Source of the DNA: Paludibacteraceae bacterium
Lineage (GTDB): Bacteria > Bacteroidota > Bacteroidia > Bacteroidales > Paludibacteraceae
Length of the DNA stretch: 64,000 bases
Reading direction: 5' to 3'
Assembly (NCBI GenBank): GCA_017557345.1
Contig: JAFYZR010000155.1
Location: forward strand, 89,646 to 153,645
This document shows, piece after piece, positions 60,654-64,000 of this stretch; positions within the stretch are counted from its first letter, which is position 1, and each line of letters opens with the position of its first letter. Made by a program: the position numbers and the translations under genes. A model generated the notes under the pieces. That model saw only the letters and a list, made by a program, of their open reading frames with translations. It made no database searches and was not told where the DNA came from.

Positions 60654-61799
60654 TTAGCGGTTGGTATTCGCGATTACTTGTTCAAATATTCCGGTTAACT
60701 GCTTTGCTATTACCTTGGAAGAGAAGCGTGCTTTGCAGTTATCTGCAATGGCCTGTCGGTCGTAATCTTGATAATGAGAGAACATTTGTTCCAATGCCTT
60801 TGCTAAACTATCAACATCGTCAATTGGAACTAATAATCCGTTTTTCTTATTTACAAATTCTTCCGGTCCGCCGCACGGAGTAGCAATAACCGGCAAACCG
60901 CAAGCCATCGCTTCGATGTATACGACTCCAAATGTTTCACTTCGAGATGCCAATACAAACACATCACTCTTTTGATAGATATCCTCGATTTGCTTTTTGT
61001 TTTTTTGTCCGATAAGGATAATATTATTTTTCAAACCTGCCTGTTCAATCATAGCTTGCAATTTTTCCTTATCACTTCCTGCTCCAATGATGTTGAGCTG
61101 CCAATCCTTTTTGCTCAGTTGAGTTTTCGCAAAAGCATTTATGAGTATATCAAATCCTTTTCGAGGTATTAAACTTCCAGCTGTAACAAAACGTACGATA
61201 GAAGAAGGCTGAGCGTGTTTGTATTGGAATTCTTCCCCAACCATATTATAAACAACAGTCGAATCTACATTAAATTTCTCTTGAATGGTCTTTTTCAGAG
61301 CCTTGGATACCACAATTAATTGATCAACGAATTGATAGGCCTTAGAATAGCGTATAACTCTATTGGTTAAAGGTTCTTTCTTCAATTCAGACCAATGCTC
61401 AATAGCGACAAGAGGTATGTTGTATTTTTGTTTTAAAGCAACGGCTTCTTGCGTTACAAATAGATAATGGGAATATAATATATCCGGCGAACCATTTTCT
61501 TTAACAGCCTTTTTGTAAAGCATATTGAGCTGCCAGGTTCTAAATTTATATAATATATTCTCTCCCAATTTTCTGACCAGAACGTTAGGCAAAATATATG
61601 AATTGTATATAGTAATCCCTTCTATAATTTGTTTAGAAAAACCAATTTTCCTTACAAATAGACGAAAACGTCTATCCACACATAAATATACGACTTTGTG
61701 TCCCAAATTAACTAGCGCTTTGGCTTGGTCAAATTCAAAACTTCCCCATGTCGGTTCTTTTGCGTCCGGGAAACCTCTTGTAATAAAATATATCAGCAT
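60654..61799 (-). CDS. Glycosyltransferase family 4 (GT-B) protein
   Basis: This 381-aa GT-B glycosyltransferase has an N-terminal RGFPDAKEPTWGSFEFDQ acceptor region, then VRFVTAGSLIPRKGFDILI and LNIIGAGSDKEKL, and the nucleotide-sugar site VFVLASRSETFGVVYIEAMA followed by CGLPVIATPCGGPEEFV. It is cytoplasmic or peripheral on the inner membrane. It lies 11 bp after the polymerase-like gene. The sugar is unknown. Confidence 0.9.
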   Translation of the reverse strand: MLIYFITRGFPDAKEPTWGSFEFDQAKALVNLGHKVVYLCVDRRFRLFVRKIGFSKQIIEGITIYNSYILPNVLVRKLGENILYKFRTWQLNMLYKKAVKENGSPDILYSHYLFVTQEAVALKQKYNIPLVAIEHWSELKKEPLTNRVIRYSKAYQFVDQLIVVSKALKKTIQEKFNVDSTVVYNMVGEEFQYKHAQPSSIVRFVTAGSLIPRKGFDILINAFAKTQLSKKDWQLNIIGAGSDKEKLQAMIEQAGLKNNIILIGQKNKKQIEDIYQKSDVFVLASRSETFGVVYIEAMACGLPVIATPCGGPEEFVNKKNGLLVPIDDVDSLAKALEQMFSHYQDYDRQAIADNCKARFSSKVIAKQLTGIFEQVIANTNR

Positions 61800-61810
61800 T
61801 TCTTTTAAGA

Positions 61811-62986
61811 TTATTTATCAAAAACAGCCTCTCTTAAATTATCTTTTGTTTGGTGGAGGTCAGTTTGAAAATATGAGACATATGCCCCCGTATTATCTTC
61901 ACAATGGTAAAGAAAACTACTGTATGAGATAAAGATAAATAACACGACTACAGCATATTTGATTAATTGCGCATAGTTTTGTTTTCGTGTTTCATACAGA
62001 TAACATAACATGTAAGCCAGAACAATAAATTGCGTGTGATTGAAATACACAATTATTCGTTGAAGCATCATACTGCCCATAAATATATATCCTAGACATA
62101 TGCCGACAACGAATAAATCATACAAGATATTGAATAGGTCACTATTGAAATAATCTTTGATTTTCTTACTATTAGCTACGATCAGAAGATTGACAATTAG
62201 ATTAAGAATGCGCGTAACTCCAATTACACTATTTGCTGTCATTTCATCTGCCGCTTCAATATAATTTTCGTATCCCAGCATCACAATCAAGTTATCGAAC
62301 AAATGCATTATATCTTGCCATTGTGAGAAAAAGGACGTGATAAAACAGAGTATAACCGCAATTGCCTCTACCAATGGCATGTTTAATATGCCTTTCCGTT
62401 TAATCCAGATGAAATATAATGGGAAAATAATTAAGGCAGAGTGGTGAAACGATAATGCGAGCAAAGCACACAACCAATATTTGGCCAATTTATTATCGCG
62501 GATATATTGCAGAGAGAAGAGGAATACACAAAAGGCCAGTTCGTGCCGCATGATATTCATAAAACTATACATGCAGAAGCCCGTGAGAATAAGTGTGGCA
62601 TATATATATACCAATATGTCTTTCTCCTTTTTGAAAGCATTGTATAAGAGAACAATTTGTATAAAGGCAACTATCGTGAACAAACACCAAACAGGAGCAT
62701 TTAGAAAATGGCAAATATAGAGAATTAATGAAAATCCAATTTCGTATCTTTCATTCTCAATGAGTTCTCTAAAAGATGCATAACTCTCAGTTTGATCATA
62801 CGCGTAGGCATAGTTATTGTAATCTATGCCAACGCCATAACGTAAACCGAAGACAAGCGTAAACAAGATAATCGGAATCCATCCCCAAAGATGTGCTTTG
62901 GATGAAGCTCCTTGAGATAGTTTCGCGCAGTAGCACATAAAGAACGTGAGGAGCGTATATACTATGATGGATTGTATGTAGAGCAT
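61811..62986 (-). CDS. EpsG-family polysaccharide polymerase-like membrane protein
   Basis: This polytopic membrane protein of 391 aa has about ten hydrophobic segments (for example SIIVYTLLTFFMCYCAKLSQ, WIPIILFTLVFGLRYGVGID, HSALIIFPLYFIW). The N-terminal GLRYGVGIDYNNYAYAYDQ and ISLILYICHFLNA-type sequence match the EpsG family, thought to polymerise repeat units. The gene is AT-richer than its neighbours, as is common for glycan polymerases. The start abuts the stop of the GT2 gene. Confidence 0.82.
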   Translation of the reverse strand: MLYIQSIIVYTLLTFFMCYCAKLSQGASSKAHLWGWIPIILFTLVFGLRYGVGIDYNNYAYAYDQTESYASFRELIENERYEIGFSLILYICHFLNAPVWCLFTIVAFIQIVLLYNAFKKEKDILVYIYATLILTGFCMYSFMNIMRHELAFCVFLFSLQYIRDNKLAKYWLCALLALSFHHSALIIFPLYFIWIKRKGILNMPLVEAIAVILCFITSFFSQWQDIMHLFDNLIVMLGYENYIEAADEMTANSVIGVTRILNLIVNLLIVANSKKIKDYFNSDLFNILYDLFVVGICLGYIFMGSMMLQRIIVYFNHTQFIVLAYMLCYLYETRKQNYAQLIKYAVVVLFIFISYSSFLYHCEDNTGAYVSYFQTDLHQTKDNLREAVFDK

Positions 62987-63886
62987 TTAAGATTTTGAAT
63001 GTATTACTTTTTCCCAGATAGATTTCAGTACATAGACTCCTCCTTTTACACAGCATTTTACAGCAGAGGAATAATAATGTCGTTTTATTGATGGCATGAT
63101 AAAGGATTTGTATATTTTTGCAATATGCAGAAACATAAAATCTTTTTGCACGTCAAACACACGAAGTATCTCTTTATTCCAACGTTCTATCTTCTTCGCA
63201 AAGACGTATGGCTCTGTATAAACCGTCATCCCTTGCTCTCCTCTTCGATAGACAGAGGAAATAACTGCTTCAAAACGGAATAGACCTTTTGTAAGCAGCC
63301 AGCACCACATGATGGTATCTACACCAAGCCGGCATGTTGTCGTGTAATCGCTAAGTGCTTCTCGTCTACACAACACTCCAGCAGTCGGGAAACGCCTTGT
63401 GATTATTACTTCTTTCGTCGTTAAGTCGTGTGATGACTTAGTGTTGAATGGATATTCGGTATTATTAACTTCATTATGTATCAGTCCGTTTTCGGCAATG
63501 GCTGCATAACTCAGATGAGATTCCAAAAAATCAACTTGCCGTTGTAGTTTCTTCTCATCGGTCCAATAGTCATCTCCTTCACAGAAAGCGATATATTTGG
63601 CTTCTTTGCTCGCTTCAAACATAATACGGAAAATAGCGTTGGGCTTTGAATATTGATTTTCCGTTTCATAAATGGGGTGAATAATGTTAGGGTATTTTGC
63701 TGCATATTCACGTATGATCTCAGCACTATGATCAGTCGATGCATCATCATGCACAATTGCCACAAACGGAAAATCTGTTTGTTGCATCACAAAACCATCA
63801 AGACATTGGCGTAAGTATGGCTCATGGTTATAAACCATACAATGGATAGCGACTATAGGAGAGATGACTTTTTTATTCATTTTCAT
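62987..63886 (-). CDS. Glycosyltransferase family 2 (GT-A) protein
   Basis: This 299-aa GT-A glycosyltransferase has VAIHCMVYNHEPYLRQCLDG, ATVHDDASTDHS-type sequence (VAIVHDDASTDHSAEII) and the metal-binding FCEGDDYWTDEKKLQRQVDF. A C-terminal helical tail ends the protein. The ATG overlaps the upstream partial gene's stop (TAATG). Confidence 0.92.
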   Translation of the reverse strand: MKMNKKVISPIVAIHCMVYNHEPYLRQCLDGFVMQQTDFPFVAIVHDDASTDHSAEIIREYAAKYPNIIHPIYETENQYSKPNAIFRIMFEASKEAKYIAFCEGDDYWTDEKKLQRQVDFLESHLSYAAIAENGLIHNEVNNTEYPFNTKSSHDLTTKEVIITRRFPTAGVLCRREALSDYTTTCRLGVDTIMWCWLLTKGLFRFEAVISSVYRRGEQGMTVYTEPYVFAKKIERWNKEILRVFDVQKDFMFLHIAKIYKSFIMPSIKRHYYSSAVKCCVKGGVYVLKSIWEKVIHSKS

Positions 63887-64000
63887 TATATTTCCATGTT
63901 GTCGATGATTTTACGGTAGCGTTGAGTGGTCGGGATTATTTTCCCATTATCATCCACTACGTAAATGCCGCCGTTTTTAATGGCAGTGTGGTATTGTGTC
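63886..64000 (-). CDS. C-terminal end of a truncated upstream gene, function unknown
   Basis: A frame open from the right window edge ends at a TAA overlapping the GT2 ATG. The visible 37 residues end in NGGIYVVDDNGKIIPTTQRY and a short helix. It is the upstream neighbour in the same glycan operon; the family cannot be told from this fragment. Confidence 0.7.
   Translation of the reverse strand, partial: TQYHTAIKNGGIYVVDDNGKIIPTTQRYRKIIDNMEI

Overview
The window looks like a chromosomal segment of an anaerobic member of the order Bacteroidales. Evidence: type IX secretion components (PorD- and PorE-like), DUF4831/DUF4835 proteins, a fused KorA, a Bacteroidales radical-SAM-associated lipoprotein type, and promoters of the Bacteroidetes form TTG-N20-TAnnTTTG. 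Family and genus cannot be fixed from the sequence. There is no rRNA, tRNA, CRISPR array, phage or insertion sequence that I can see.

Layout. (1) 1-13868, minus strand: a very long co-directional run from a bactofilin down to hemW (bactofilin, DUF1015, PorE-like, thyA, folA, ettA, tilS, aroE, DUF4831, PorD-like, recN, rarA, hemW), mostly with overlapping or abutting genes. (2) 13869-14231: divergent promoters, a probable small structured RNA and an 11-bp repeat array. (3) 14232-18207: an L,D-transpeptidase and an rSAM-type lipoprotein, divergent from korAB. (4) 18212-29510: an SDR, a Y-family polymerase, ppdK with a tiny lipoprotein, hppA, and two paralogous acyl-CoA ligases. Several of these enzymes make or use pyrophosphate. 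(5) 29617-36700, minus: 2-hydroxyacid dehydrogenase, lipoprotein, pepT, gcvT, patatin, TonB-dependent receptor and a TetR regulator with a likely operator in front of an acyl-CoA ligase. (6) 37023-43836, plus: an AddAB-type helicase-nuclease pair and an HprK-like P-loop protein, convergent with mtaB. (7) 45276-50664, plus: secreted protein, cdd, LptF/G-type permease, ribBA, and a His/Trp/Tyr- and Ser/Thr/Arg-rich secreted protein with a sigma-54-like promoter. (8) 50721-64000, minus: a glycan assembly locus. It holds glycosyltransferases, a polymerase-like membrane protein, a NeuD/PglD-type acyltransferase, two dedicated acyl carrier proteins, two SDRs, an AMP-ligase, a KAS III, a second hexapeptide acyltransferase, a PglC-like phosphoglycosyltransferase and a DegT aminotransferase, followed by ftsY and aspA.

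Two things stand out. First, intergenic regions carry arrays of tandem units exactly 11 bp long, with a different or related unit at each site (14114, 23371, 27640, 36833, 45831 and 45919-45973). They lie beside promoters, and one composite of about 95 bp occurs twice, 9 kb apart, in inverted orientation. Second, the glycan locus encodes what looks like a self-contained mini fatty-acid system that would make a custom acyl group for an amino sugar. Thirteen promoters share exactly 20 nt between the -33 TTG and the -7 TAnnTTTG, and four have a hairpin whose T-run leads straight into the -33 element.
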